A model generated the notes under the pieces. That model searched no databases, was not told where the DNA came from, and saw nothing but the letters and a program-made list of their open reading frames with translations. From DASPWW01 sp963803425 (GTDB taxonomy: Bacteria; Actinomycetota; Thermoleophilia; Solirubrobacterales; 70-9): a stretch of 64,000 bases of DNA. The position numbers and the translations under genes were made by a program. Where the stretch lies: contig CAWDMA010000001.1 of NCBI GenBank assembly GCA_963803425.1, positions 1,364,001 to 1,428,000 on the forward strand, read 5' to 3'. Of the stretch, positions 25,807 to 34,288 are shown piece after piece (the first letter of the stretch is position 1; each line of letters starts with the position of its first letter).

Positions 25807-27204
25807 ATGAAGCGGACCTTGGTCACCTTCGTCGGCGTCGCGGTGCTCGGAGCCGCGCTCGCAGCCGCGCCTGCGCTCGCCGCGGGCACGGGCGGCACGG
25901 ATTCCGTCGCTCAGGCGGCGAAGAAGAAGAAGGGCAAGAAGACCTACAAGGTCTGCAAGCGCGGCTGCAAATACCGGACGATCCAGAAGGCCGTGGACAA
26001 GGTCAAGAAGGGCAAGAAGTCCGTGATCAAGGTCAAGAAGGGCAAGTACAAGGAAGGCGTGATCGTCTCCGGCCACAGCTACGACAAGCTCACGATCAAG
26101 GGCGCCAGCAAGAACGCGAAGAAGGTCGTCCTGCAGGGCAAGAACGCGAAGTCCAGCGCCCACGGCGCCGGCGCCTCGCTCGCCCAGAACGGGATCGAGG
26201 GGATCAACGTCAGCGGCCTGAAGATGCTGAACATGACGGCGAAGAACTACGCCGCGAACGGCTTCTTCGTGCACGCCGACCCGGGCAATACCTGCGACGG
26301 GTTCAAGATGAAGAACCTGAACGCTGGGTTCAACCGCTCATACGGCCTGTTCGCGAAGCACTGCATGGGCGGCTCGATCACCGACTCGAGCGGATGGGGC
26401 CACGGCGACTCCGCCGTCTACATCGGTGAGACGCCGCCGCAGGACAACCCGAAGTGGACCGACATCTCGAACGTCAAGATGTACGAGAACGTGCTCGGGT
26501 ATTCCGGGACGAACTCGCGCTACGTCGACATCCACGACAACCTGATCTACAACAACGGCGTCGGCGTGACGCCGAACACGCTCGACTCGGAGCTGTTCGA
26601 GCCGACCGAGTTCGGGAAGATCCACGACAACAAGATCTTCTGGAACAACTTCAACTACTACCTGCCGGGCTCGCCCGTCAAGACCGTGTCCTCGGGCCTC
26701 GGTGAGTTCGCGGGCTCGACGATCAACTATCCGACCGGGATCGGCGTGCTGCTGTTCGGCGGCAACAGCTGGCAGGTCTACGACAACGACATCTTCGGCA
26801 ACTTCTTCGTCGGAGCGGGAGCGCTGTCGGACTTCTCCAACCCCGACGCGCTCAGCCAGCACAACCAGTTCCGCGACAACCAGATGGGTCGAGGCGGCAC
26901 GGACACGAACCAGCACGACTTCTACAACGATGGTTCGGGGACGGCGAATTGCTTCCAGGGCAATACGAGCTCGTCCTTCCTGCTCGCAGGAGGGAACAGC
27001 GCGGCCAAGTTCTATCCCACGTGCCCGGGTGCCGGTACCGGTACCGGGACGACGGACGGCGACTTCGCTCAGACCGTGGCGGGGTTCGGGATCGCGCTCG
27101 CGGACCCGCCCTGCAAGCAGCAGGACTCCTGGGCTCCGCATCCGCACCCCGGTTTCAAGGGGCTGACCCCGATCGACACCGAGGACTTCGGTACCTGCCA
27201 GTGA
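25807..27204 (+). CDS. Secreted right-handed parallel beta-helix protein
   Basis: 465 residues. Signal peptide residues 1-25 (VAVLGAALAAAPALAAG). Then a strongly lysine-rich segment (about 36-85: KKKKGKKTYKVCKRGCKYRTIQ and further repeats) that starts the pectate-lyase-like beta-helix: KAVDKVKKG, then repeated N-rich turns (MYENVLGYS, IHDNLIYNNG, IHDNKIFWNN, VYDNDIFGNF). No catalytic residues of a named enzyme were identified. It heads a run of four genes with copper proteins. ATG 25807 follows GAGAGGAGAG at a good distance. Confidence 0.85.
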   Translation: MKRTLVTFVGVAVLGAALAAAPALAAGTGGTDSVAQAAKKKKGKKTYKVCKRGCKYRTIQKAVDKVKKGKKSVIKVKKGKYKEGVIVSGHSYDKLTIKGASKNAKKVVLQGKNAKSSAHGAGASLAQNGIEGINVSGLKMLNMTAKNYAANGFFVHADPGNTCDGFKMKNLNAGFNRSYGLFAKHCMGGSITDSSGWGHGDSAVYIGETPPQDNPKWTDISNVKMYENVLGYSGTNSRYVDIHDNLIYNNGVGVTPNTLDSELFEPTEFGKIHDNKIFWNNFNYYLPGSPVKTVSSGLGEFAGSTINYPTGIGVLLFGGNSWQVYDNDIFGNFFVGAGALSDFSNPDALSQHNQFRDNQMGRGGTDTNQHDFYNDGSGTANCFQGNTSSSFLLAGGNSAAKFYPTCPGAGTGTGTTDGDFAQTVAGFGIALADPPCKQQDSWAPHPHPGFKGLTPIDTEDFGTCQ

Positions 27205-27596
27205 CGGTCAGGACCCGAATTCTCACCGTGCTCGCGGCGACCGCCCTCGTGGCGGTCGCCGCGGCGCCGGTGGCGTCCCTCGGCGCGGAGCCGACGGCCG
27301 GGTCCGCGAAGGCGAAGCCGAAGAATGTGAAGGTTCGCGACGACTTCTTCTCGCCGACCGCGGTGAAGGTGAAGTCCGGCAAGAAGGTGAAATGGTCGTG
27401 GGGCAACCAGAACATCGACTCGCACGACGTGACGCTGAAGAGCGGGCCGAAGGGCGTCAAGAAGAGCAAGTTCCGCTCCCACACGGCGGCGATCGGCTAC
27501 ACCTACACGAAGAAGTTCAAGAAGAAGGGGACGTACAACTTCTACTGCACGATTCACCCGTCGGTCATGCTGATGACCGTGGAGGTGAAGAAGTGA
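27201..27596 (+). CDS. Secreted cupredoxin (plastocyanin-like)
   Basis: 131 residues. Signal peptide residues 1-25; then a type I copper domain with the expected ligands: His in NIDSHDVTL, and Cys/His/Met in YNFYCTIHPSVMLMTVEV. Lysine-rich surface. Probably an exported electron carrier. The GTG start overlaps the stop of the beta-helix gene (GTGA), so the two are coupled; the multicopper oxidase follows after 37 bp. Confidence 0.9.
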   Translation: MTVRTRILTVLAATALVAVAAAPVASLGAEPTAGSAKAKPKNVKVRDDFFSPTAVKVKSGKKVKWSWGNQNIDSHDVTLKSGPKGVKKSKFRSHTAAIGYTYTKKFKKKGTYNFYCTIHPSVMLMTVEVKK

Positions 27597-27633
27597 CCGG
27601 CGCGCCCGCAGCGCACCGCTGAGGGCCGGCACC

Positions 27634-28686
27634 GTGGATCTCGGTCCGGTCGATCGGCGACAGTTCCTGGGCGCCGGTGGTGCCGCGTTCTTCTGCACGC
27701 TGGCCGGCCACAAGCTCTCACTCGACCAGCCCGCGAACGCCCCGCAGATCGCGAAGGATCTGAAGGTGCCGCCCAAGGTGGCGGCGGCGGAGGCGGGCGC
27801 GACGCAGGCGGGGGCCGTCCCGGAGGCGACGCTCGCGTCGGCAAACGGCAATCGGCGCGAGTACTGGATCGCCGCCGAGCAGCGCAAGTGGACGATCGTG
27901 CCGACGAAGTACGACGAGATGACGGCTCAGAAGGTCCCGGGCAAGTCCCGCTTCAAGGCGTACACCTACCGCGCCTACACCGCGAACTTCGCGGCGCCGG
28001 TACGGGAGGGGACGATCCCCGGCCCGCTGATCCAGGCCGCCGTCGGGGAGACCGTCGTCGTCCACTTCCGCAACAAGCTGAAGGTGCCGGTGACGATCCA
28101 CCCGCACGGGATCCAGTACGACGTGCTGATGGACGGCGCCTACAAGGGCGAGTACACCGACCCCGGCGGGTTCGTCCAGCCCGGGCAGGAGTTCACCTAT
28201 GTCTGGGAGGCGAAGGAGGGCACCCAGGGGCTGTGGCTCTACCACGACCACGGGCCGCTCGATCCGGTCCCGGTCTACAAGGGTCTGTTCGGCCCGATGA
28301 TCGTCCGCGACCTGTCTCAGCCGCAGCCCGACGTCGAGTTCTTCCTGTTCATGCATGCGCTGGAGCCGGTCGCGACGAGCCTGAACCGGCAGTTCTGGTG
28401 CATCAACGGCCGCGCATACGCGGGCAACACGCCGACGCTGCGGGCGAAGACCGGCCAGCGGGTCGCGTTCCACGTGATCTCGCTCGACAACTACTTCCAC
28501 ACCTTCCACATCCACGGCCACCGGTGGACGGACACCGACGGGACCGTGATCGACACGAAGACGATGGGCCCCGGCGAGTCGTTCACGTTCGAGTTCGTGG
28601 AGGACAATCCGGGGCGGTGGTTCTACCACTGCCACGTGTTCTCTCATCTCCACGCCGGGATGAACGGCTGGTACATCGTCGAATGA
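27634..28686 (+). CDS. Two-domain multicopper oxidase, Tat-exported
   Basis: 350 residues. Twin-arginine signal VDRRQFLGAGGAAFF (R8-R9). Two cupredoxin domains: domain 1 with IHPHGIQYD and LWLYHDHGPLD, domain 2 with HTFHIHGHRW and FYHCHVFSHLHAGM, which together supply type 1 and the trinuclear copper ligands. Length and plan fit two-domain laccase-like oxidases or nitrite-reductase relatives. The HCH motif and the HxH pairs favour a laccase-like enzyme; the substrate is unknown. GTG start. The next gene starts on the last bases (ATGA overlap). Confidence 0.9.
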   Translation: MDLGPVDRRQFLGAGGAAFFCTLAGHKLSLDQPANAPQIAKDLKVPPKVAAAEAGATQAGAVPEATLASANGNRREYWIAAEQRKWTIVPTKYDEMTAQKVPGKSRFKAYTYRAYTANFAAPVREGTIPGPLIQAAVGETVVVHFRNKLKVPVTIHPHGIQYDVLMDGAYKGEYTDPGGFVQPGQEFTYVWEAKEGTQGLWLYHDHGPLDPVPVYKGLFGPMIVRDLSQPQPDVEFFLFMHALEPVATSLNRQFWCINGRAYAGNTPTLRAKTGQRVAFHVISLDNYFHTFHIHGHRWTDTDGTVIDTKTMGPGESFTFEFVEDNPGRWFYHCHVFSHLHAGMNGWYIVE

Positions 28687-29414
28687 CGATGCGTCGCCCG
28701 GCAGCAGCAGCGGCCGTGCTGGCCGCCGTCCTGATCACGGCGACGGTCGCTCAGGCATCCAACCGTCGCGTCTCCCTGTCGAACTACCAATGGTCGGAGC
28801 CGACCGTCCGGATCGACCGTGGCGAGCACGTCACGTGGCACTGGATCGGGCCCGACACGATGCACTCGATCACAGGGACCTCGCCGAACGACGCCGGGAT
28901 CGACTCGGACCCGAACAACGACCAGCCCCGCCACCTGGTCGGCGACAGCTTCCGGGTCGACTTCGACCAGCCCGGCACGTACACGTTCCAGTGCAAGCTT
29001 CACTCGCTGGTCCGAGGGACCGTGGTCGTCTCCTCGAAGCAGGGCGACCCCAACACCGAGGTCGACCCGGTGCCGGCCAGCAACGTCGACCTGCAGGCGC
29101 CGCACATGTCCGGCTTCGAGCTCCGCGATCGCGGCTTCCGGCGCGGCACGAACCTGCGGATCGGGGTCGACGAGTCCTCGAAGGTCGAAGCCGAGTTCTT
29201 CCGGAGCGGACGCCGCGTCAGGGACCTGCCCAGGTTCCGGCGCTACGTCGGGTTCCAGCGGTGGCGGGTGCACGTCGGCTACAACGACGTGCCGTTCGTC
29301 CGCAAGGCTCAGCACTTCCGCGCCCGCCCCGGGCGCTACATGGCCCTGCTCCGGGCGACCGACCACAGCAACAACGAGAGCCCGGCGAAGCGGATCCGGT
29401 TCCGGATCAGGTAG
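28683..29414 (+). CDS. Secreted cupredoxin-domain protein with a C-terminal extension
   Basis: 243 residues. Signal peptide (about 1-26, AAVLITATVAQAS). A cupredoxin domain follows: His in DTMHSITG and Cys/His in YTFQCKLHSLVRGTVVV; the usual axial Met is not at the expected place (LVRGT), so copper may be held differently. Residues 130-243 form a second, Arg-rich domain (MSGFELRDRGFRRGTNLRI...) like the carboxypeptidase- or Ig-like folds added to such proteins. The start overlaps the oxidase stop, so it is the last gene of the copper operon. Confidence 0.85.
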   Translation: MTMRRPAAAAAVLAAVLITATVAQASNRRVSLSNYQWSEPTVRIDRGEHVTWHWIGPDTMHSITGTSPNDAGIDSDPNNDQPRHLVGDSFRVDFDQPGTYTFQCKLHSLVRGTVVVSSKQGDPNTEVDPVPASNVDLQAPHMSGFELRDRGFRRGTNLRIGVDESSKVEAEFFRSGRRVRDLPRFRRYVGFQRWRVHVGYNDVPFVRKAQHFRARPGRYMALLRATDHSNNESPAKRIRFRIR

Positions 29415-29430
29415 CGACTGGGCTCCGGGC

Positions 29431-29446
29431 CGCTCCGATGAGCGGT
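29431..29446 (+). terminator. Hairpin after the copper operon
   Basis: CCGCTC CGAT GAGCGG, a perfect 6-bp stem 17 nt after the stop at 29414. No T-run. Confidence 0.45.
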
Positions 29447-29518
29447 TGATGAGCGCCCGGTCCGGTCCGGCCCGGTTTGTGCTGGGTGTATGGTGGCCGC
29501 ATTGGAGGTGAAGCGGGG

Positions 29519-31570
29519 TTGATCGCCATGGGGACGCGAGTCGGGATCGTGGGGTGCGCAGCGGCTCTGCTGTTCACGAGTCCCGCGCTCGCCGCGCAGC
29601 GGTACGCCGACCCGGCCGGCGACGCCTCCGATGCGAGCTGCCCTCAGAACGACCCCTGCGATCTCGACACGGCGGTCGAGCATGGCTCCGTCCTCGATGG
29701 CGACGAGGTGATCGTGGCGCCGGGGACCTACGCGGTCGCCGAGCTGGACGTCGCCAAGGCGATCACCGTGCACGGTGTGGCCGGCGGCGCTCGACCTAAC
29801 GTCAACCTCAGCTCCGTCTTCGGCGTCGACGTGCCCGTCGCGGCAACGCTTCGCCGCCTCAGGATCGAGAACGCAGTCGGAAGCGGGATCTCCCTGCGCA
29901 ACCCGGGCGCCGTCGCCGAGCAGCTCTCGGTGCACGCGAGCGCGGTGGGCGCCAATGCCTGTCCCGTCATCCAGGGCACGATTCGCGACAGCTTCTGCTG
30001 GGCGAGCGGGACGAACTCGACCGCGCTTGGGGCGGGCTTCAGCGGCTCTCCGATCACCTACTCCGTGGCGATCCGCAACGTCACGGCGATCGCGAACGGA
30101 GCATCCGGCTACGGGATCAACTACGACATGACCGGGGCAGGCGCGAGCTTCGCGATCGACGCCAAGTCGGTGATCGCCGACGGGCCGAGCTTCGACATCC
30201 GGGGGTCCGGGTCGCTCGGTGCGACGACCACGATCACGCTCGACCACTCGAACTACGACACCTCCCTGCCTGTCGGGTCCGGCACGGTCACCATCCCCGG
30301 CAGCGGGACGAACCAGACGGCGGCGCCGCAGCTCGTCGACGCCGCCAACGGCGACTTCCACGAGCTGACCGGCTCGCCGACCAAGAACGCCGGGGTCACC
30401 GACAGCTCCAGCGGCGCGGGCGACATCGACGGTGAAGCCCGCACACAGGGGACCGCCGCGGACATCGGCGCCGACGAGTTCGACCAGATACCTCCCGAGA
30501 CCACGCTGGACGGCGACCCGCCGATCCTGACGAACAACCAGACCCCGACCTTCGACTTCTCCTCCAGCGAGGACGCCTCGACCTTTGAGTGCTCGTTGAT
30601 GCAGAACGGCGTGGGCTACGGCTCGTGCGACGACGGCGGCCCCGGCCTCACCGGAAGCCACTCGGCCCAGGGCCCGCTGGCCGACGGCGATTGGGTGTTC
30701 GCGGTGCGCGCGACCGACCCGTCCGGGAACGCCGACCCCACCCCGGTCCAGTTCCACTTCACCGTCGACGCGACACCGCCCCACACGTCCGTCACGTCGG
30801 GGCCCGCGGAGGGCTCCACGACCTCCGACTTCACCCCGACGTTTGCCTTCTCATCGACCGAGGTCGATTCGGTGTTCGAGTGCAAGGTCGACTCGGGCTC
30901 GTTCGCGAACTGCGCAAGTCCGCAGACCACGACCCCGCTTGCCGACGGGCCCCACACCTTCCAGGTGCGAGCAACCGATCTGGCGAGCAACACCGACCCC
31001 GGCCCGGTGGCTCGCCACTTCACGGTCGACACGGTGGCACCCAACACCACGATCACCTCCGGCCCGGGTGCCGGCTCGACGATCGCGGATTCGACGCCGA
31101 CGTTCCGGTTCGCCTCCGACGAGGGAGGGGCCTCATTCGAGTGCAAGCTGGATGGCGGGGCTTTCGGGGCGTGCGCGAGCCCCCGGACCATCTCGAAGCT
31201 GACGGACGGGCCTCACGCCTTCGCAGTGCGCGCCGTCGACGCCGGCGGCAACATCGACCCGAGCCCGACGAGCAGGTCCTTCACCGTGCGAACCGTGGAG
31301 CCCGACACCGACCCGCCCGAGACCTCGCTCGATTCACAGCCGAAGAAGAAGACGAAGAGCCGCAGGGCCAAGTTCGCGTTCTCCGCCGACGAACCCGGCT
31401 CCACGTTCGAGTGCTCGCTCGACGGCAAGGACCCGGCGCCGTGTGGTTCGCCGTTCGCGCAGAAGGTGAAGCGCAAGCGGCACACCTTCGAGGTGGTCGC
31501 CACCGACCCGGCGGGCAACGCCGACCCGACCCCGGCGGAGTGCGGCTGGAAGGTGAAGAAGAAGCGCTAG
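29519..31570 (+). CDS. Large secreted protein: beta-helix plus four Ig-like repeats
   Basis: About 683 residues. Signal peptide ending near VAAQ-type ALAAQ; residues 30-320 form a beta-helix with a choice-of-anchor-like end (GEARTQGTAADIGADEF). Then four repeats of about 90 residues begin near 324, 419, 505 and 597, each with FECSL/FECKV-type strands, a CASP or CGSP turn, and RATDxxxNxDP ends. These Ig-like repeats are common on surface proteins of this group. The C-terminus is Lys-rich (GWKVKKKR). TTG 29519 is chosen because GGAGGTG lies 8 nt upstream; ATG 29528 is possible. Confidence 0.82.
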   Translation: MIAMGTRVGIVGCAAALLFTSPALAAQRYADPAGDASDASCPQNDPCDLDTAVEHGSVLDGDEVIVAPGTYAVAELDVAKAITVHGVAGGARPNVNLSSVFGVDVPVAATLRRLRIENAVGSGISLRNPGAVAEQLSVHASAVGANACPVIQGTIRDSFCWASGTNSTALGAGFSGSPITYSVAIRNVTAIANGASGYGINYDMTGAGASFAIDAKSVIADGPSFDIRGSGSLGATTTITLDHSNYDTSLPVGSGTVTIPGSGTNQTAAPQLVDAANGDFHELTGSPTKNAGVTDSSSGAGDIDGEARTQGTAADIGADEFDQIPPETTLDGDPPILTNNQTPTFDFSSSEDASTFECSLMQNGVGYGSCDDGGPGLTGSHSAQGPLADGDWVFAVRATDPSGNADPTPVQFHFTVDATPPHTSVTSGPAEGSTTSDFTPTFAFSSTEVDSVFECKVDSGSFANCASPQTTTPLADGPHTFQVRATDLASNTDPGPVARHFTVDTVAPNTTITSGPGAGSTIADSTPTFRFASDEGGASFECKLDGGAFGACASPRTISKLTDGPHAFAVRAVDAGGNIDPSPTSRSFTVRTVEPDTDPPETSLDSQPKKKTKSRRAKFAFSADEPGSTFECSLDGKDPAPCGSPFAQKVKRKRHTFEVVATDPAGNADPTPAECGWKVKKKR

Positions 31571-32514
31571 CCGTCGCCGAGGTCGACGACCTCGCCGCCG
31601 CGCCACCGCAACAGGCCCGCCTCGGTCGCCCACGGCGGCTCCTCGGAGCTCTCCACCTCGTCGACGTACGCCCGCATTCCCCGGTGTGAGACGGGAGTGG
31701 ACGCGACGGCGAGGAACCAGCGTCTTTCCAGCGCCAGCCCGCCGCTCAACGGCATGCTCGACCCCTCCCGTATGGCTCGCTTCGTGCCCGCCACCGATTC
31801 GGACGAGCGCCGGGCGAGCCGCTGAGCCGTCTCCGTCGCCTCCGACAGCAGGTCGGCCGGCGTCGTCACGCGGTGGACGAGCCCGGCGTCTAGCGCTGCC
31901 TGTGGGGGCAGCGCCTCGCCCTCCAGGATCATCTCCAGCGCCCGCCCAGGTCCGACGAGGCGCGACAGCCGCTGCGTCCCACCGGCGCCGGGGTGGATTC
32001 CGAGCGTGATCTCCGGGAGGCCGATGTGGACCGCGTCGGCGGCCATGTAGCGGAGGTCGCAGGCGAGCGCCAGCTCGCATCCGCCGCCGACCGCGGGGCC
32101 GTTGATAGCCGCGATCACCACCTTGTCCAGCCGCCCCAGTCGGGTGAGCAGGTCGTGGATCGCGTGCAGCTCGACCATTCCGGCGGCGGGCGTGCGGAGC
32201 AGGGCGGCGCGGGTGGCGCCGACGCGCTTCAGCCCGCCGATCACGCCGAGCGACGCGCCCGCCGTGGCTGCGTTCACCTCGATTCCGACACCCTCGGCCC
32301 CCTCGACGATCTCGGCGACGTCGTAGTGCGTCACGAACCTGCCGTCGAGCCCCCCGGTGATCACGACGGACCGAATCGAGCGGTCCGCGTCGAGTGACTG
32401 CGTCAGCTCGTCGAGCTCGGCGACCATCTCACGGTTCATGAAGTTGTGCGGAGGGTTCTCCACCCGGATCGTCATCACCCGGCCCTCCCGGTCCGCTCGC
32501 AGCATGTTCGGCAT
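31567..32514 (-). CDS. Enoyl-CoA hydratase/isomerase family protein
   Basis: 315 residues, crotonase fold. GPAVGGGCELALACDLRYMA and GLPEITLGIHPGAGGTQRLSRLVG are well conserved. The first oxyanion-hole motif is altered: FVTHYDVAEI in place of the usual FxAGxD, so activity may differ. It is the last gene after menD, 15 bp downstream, on the same strand, but its family is general fatty acid or amino acid catabolism rather than menaquinone. Its 3' end overlaps the convergent secreted protein by 4 bp. Confidence 0.85.
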   Translation of the reverse strand: MPNMLRADREGRVMTIRVENPPHNFMNREMVAELDELTQSLDADRSIRSVVITGGLDGRFVTHYDVAEIVEGAEGVGIEVNAATAGASLGVIGGLKRVGATRAALLRTPAAGMVELHAIHDLLTRLGRLDKVVIAAINGPAVGGGCELALACDLRYMAADAVHIGLPEITLGIHPGAGGTQRLSRLVGPGRALEMILEGEALPPQAALDAGLVHRVTTPADLLSEATETAQRLARRSSESVAGTKRAIREGSSMPLSGGLALERRWFLAVASTPVSHRGMRAYVDEVESSEEPPWATEAGLLRWRGGEVVDLGDG

Positions 32515-32529
32515 CTGGTCGGCTCCTCT

Positions 32530-34278
32530 CTAGGTGGCGATTGCGTCCAGCACGGCGCTCGCGAGCCGTGCGTGCAGCTCGACGTTGCCCGCTCGCTCGA
32601 CCGGGACCTCGACGATCACGGCGCCGGCCGCTGAGGCGGCATCCTCGAGATCGTCGAGGTCCCGGACTTCTCGATGCTCGACTCCGTACAGGCCCGCGAT
32701 CCGGTCGATCTTCAGGTGGAGCGGGGTGGTGAACAGCGCCTCGAACTCGTCGCGGTCGATCGCCGTTGCCTGGGGAAGGAAGTCGAAGATCGCTCCGCCC
32801 CCGTTGTTCGGGACGACGATCCGGACCGGCGCGTCGATCGTCGACAGGAGGGCGAGCGCGTTCATGTCGTGGTACAGACCGAGGTCCCCGGTGACGATCC
32901 ACGTCGGCCGGTCGCTCGCGGCCGCAGCGCCTATCCCCGAGGAGATCAGCCCGTCGATCCCGTTCGCGCCTCGGTTGCACAGAAACCGCACCCCGGCCGC
33001 AGACGGCGCCACGAACTGCTCCTGGTCGCGGATCGGCATGCTCGACGCCGTGTAGACCACGTCGCCGTCCGCGTAGATTCGCCCCAGCGCGGCGTGCAGG
33101 CCGGGCTCGGTCGGCTTCACGAGCCCGTTGAGCTCCGCCGCGATCGCGGCGGCCGCCGCGGCGTTCGCCCCCAGCCAATCCTCCGACCACTGATCCGCCC
33201 GGCCGGCGCCGAGGCGCTCGGCGAGCCCGGACGCGAGCGGGCCGGGGCTCGCCCGCACCACCGTCTCGGCGAGCCGGGTCGGCTCGTTCCAGCCGCCGTC
33301 CGGATCGACGACGATCTGCCGCAGATCGCCCGGCTCCGCGAGCCACTGGCGCAGCGGCTTCGAGGTCGGGAGGTCGCCGAACCTGAGCACGAGCTCGGGC
33401 GCCAGCTGCGCGGACCGGGCACGGGCGATCGCGTCATAGGTCCACACGACACCGGCGCGGTCGTGCGGGCCGAGCCGGAGCTGGGAGGTGGGCTCCGCGA
33501 GGATCGGGTATCCGGCCGCCGCCCCGAGCGCCGCGACGGCGTCGGCGATCGTGGGGTCCGGTTGGCGGCCGCACGCGATCAGCCCGCGCGGGGAGGCGGC
33601 GATCCGCTCCGCGAGCTCGTCGAGCAGGTCGGGCGTGAGGGTGCCGGCGGGCGGCCTCACCTCTGTCAGCGGCCGGTCGGCTCGGCCGCCCACGGCGAGC
33701 TCGGCCGACGCCGTCACCTCGCCCTCGCGGGGCTCAGGGGCGAGCGGCTCGCGCCACGGGACGTTCAGGTGGACCGGTCCAGGGCGTGGCTCTCCGCATG
33801 CCGCTGCGTAGGCGCGGCACGCGACCGAGCGGAAGTGGATCAGGCCCGCGTCGTCCGCCTCGTGCGTGCCGAGCTCGCAGAACCACCTCACCGCCGATCC
33901 GTACAGCTTCAGCTGGTCGATCGTCTGGCCGGCGCCGACCCCGCGCAGCTCCGGCGGGCGGTCGGCGGTCAGCACGATCACCGGGACACCGGCCTCGTCG
34001 GCCTCGACAACCGCCGGGTGCAGGTTGGCGGCGGCCGAGCCCGATGTGCAGAGGACCGCAGTGGGACGGCCGTCCGCCTGTGCGGCGCCCACCGCGAAGA
34101 ACCCGGCGCACCGCTCGTCGACGATCACGGTCGCGTCGATCTGCGGTTGGCGCCACAGCGCCACGGCCAGCGGGGTGGACCGCGACCCGGGCGCGATCGC
34201 CGCTCGGCGGACGCCGCACCGCGCCAGCTCCTCGACCATCGCGGAGGCGAGCGCAGTGTTCCGGTTCGTCGGGTCCAC
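32530..34278 (-). CDS. menD: 2-succinyl-5-enolpyruvyl-6-hydroxy-3-cyclohexene-1-carboxylate synthase
   Basis: TPP enzyme adding the succinyl unit from 2-oxoglutarate to isochorismate. 582 residues from GTG 34278. Features: APGSRSTPLAVAL, the catalytic region VDERCAGFFAVGAAQ, LTADRPPELRGVGAGQTIDQ, HLNVPWREPL and the TPP/Mg motif GDLGLYHDMNALAL through VVPNNGGGAIFDFLPQA. Alternative GTG at 34287. It lies 10 bp after menC on the same strand (order menB-menA-menC-menD). Confidence 0.95.
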   Translation of the reverse strand: MDPTNRNTALASAMVEELARCGVRRAAIAPGSRSTPLAVALWRQPQIDATVIVDERCAGFFAVGAAQADGRPTAVLCTSGSAAANLHPAVVEADEAGVPVIVLTADRPPELRGVGAGQTIDQLKLYGSAVRWFCELGTHEADDAGLIHFRSVACRAYAAACGEPRPGPVHLNVPWREPLAPEPREGEVTASAELAVGGRADRPLTEVRPPAGTLTPDLLDELAERIAASPRGLIACGRQPDPTIADAVAALGAAAGYPILAEPTSQLRLGPHDRAGVVWTYDAIARARSAQLAPELVLRFGDLPTSKPLRQWLAEPGDLRQIVVDPDGGWNEPTRLAETVVRASPGPLASGLAERLGAGRADQWSEDWLGANAAAAAAIAAELNGLVKPTEPGLHAALGRIYADGDVVYTASSMPIRDQEQFVAPSAAGVRFLCNRGANGIDGLISSGIGAAAASDRPTWIVTGDLGLYHDMNALALLSTIDAPVRIVVPNNGGGAIFDFLPQATAIDRDEFEALFTTPLHLKIDRIAGLYGVEHREVRDLDDLEDAASAAGAVIVEVPVERAGNVELHARLASAVLDAIAT

Positions 34279-34288
34279 GCGCCACACG

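Noticed and set aside
27634..28686. Copper nitrite reductase as the call for the two-domain oxidase
   Set aside because: The domain plan allows it, but the HxH pairs and HCHVFSHLHAGM fit a laccase-like trinuclear centre better, and no denitrification gene is near.
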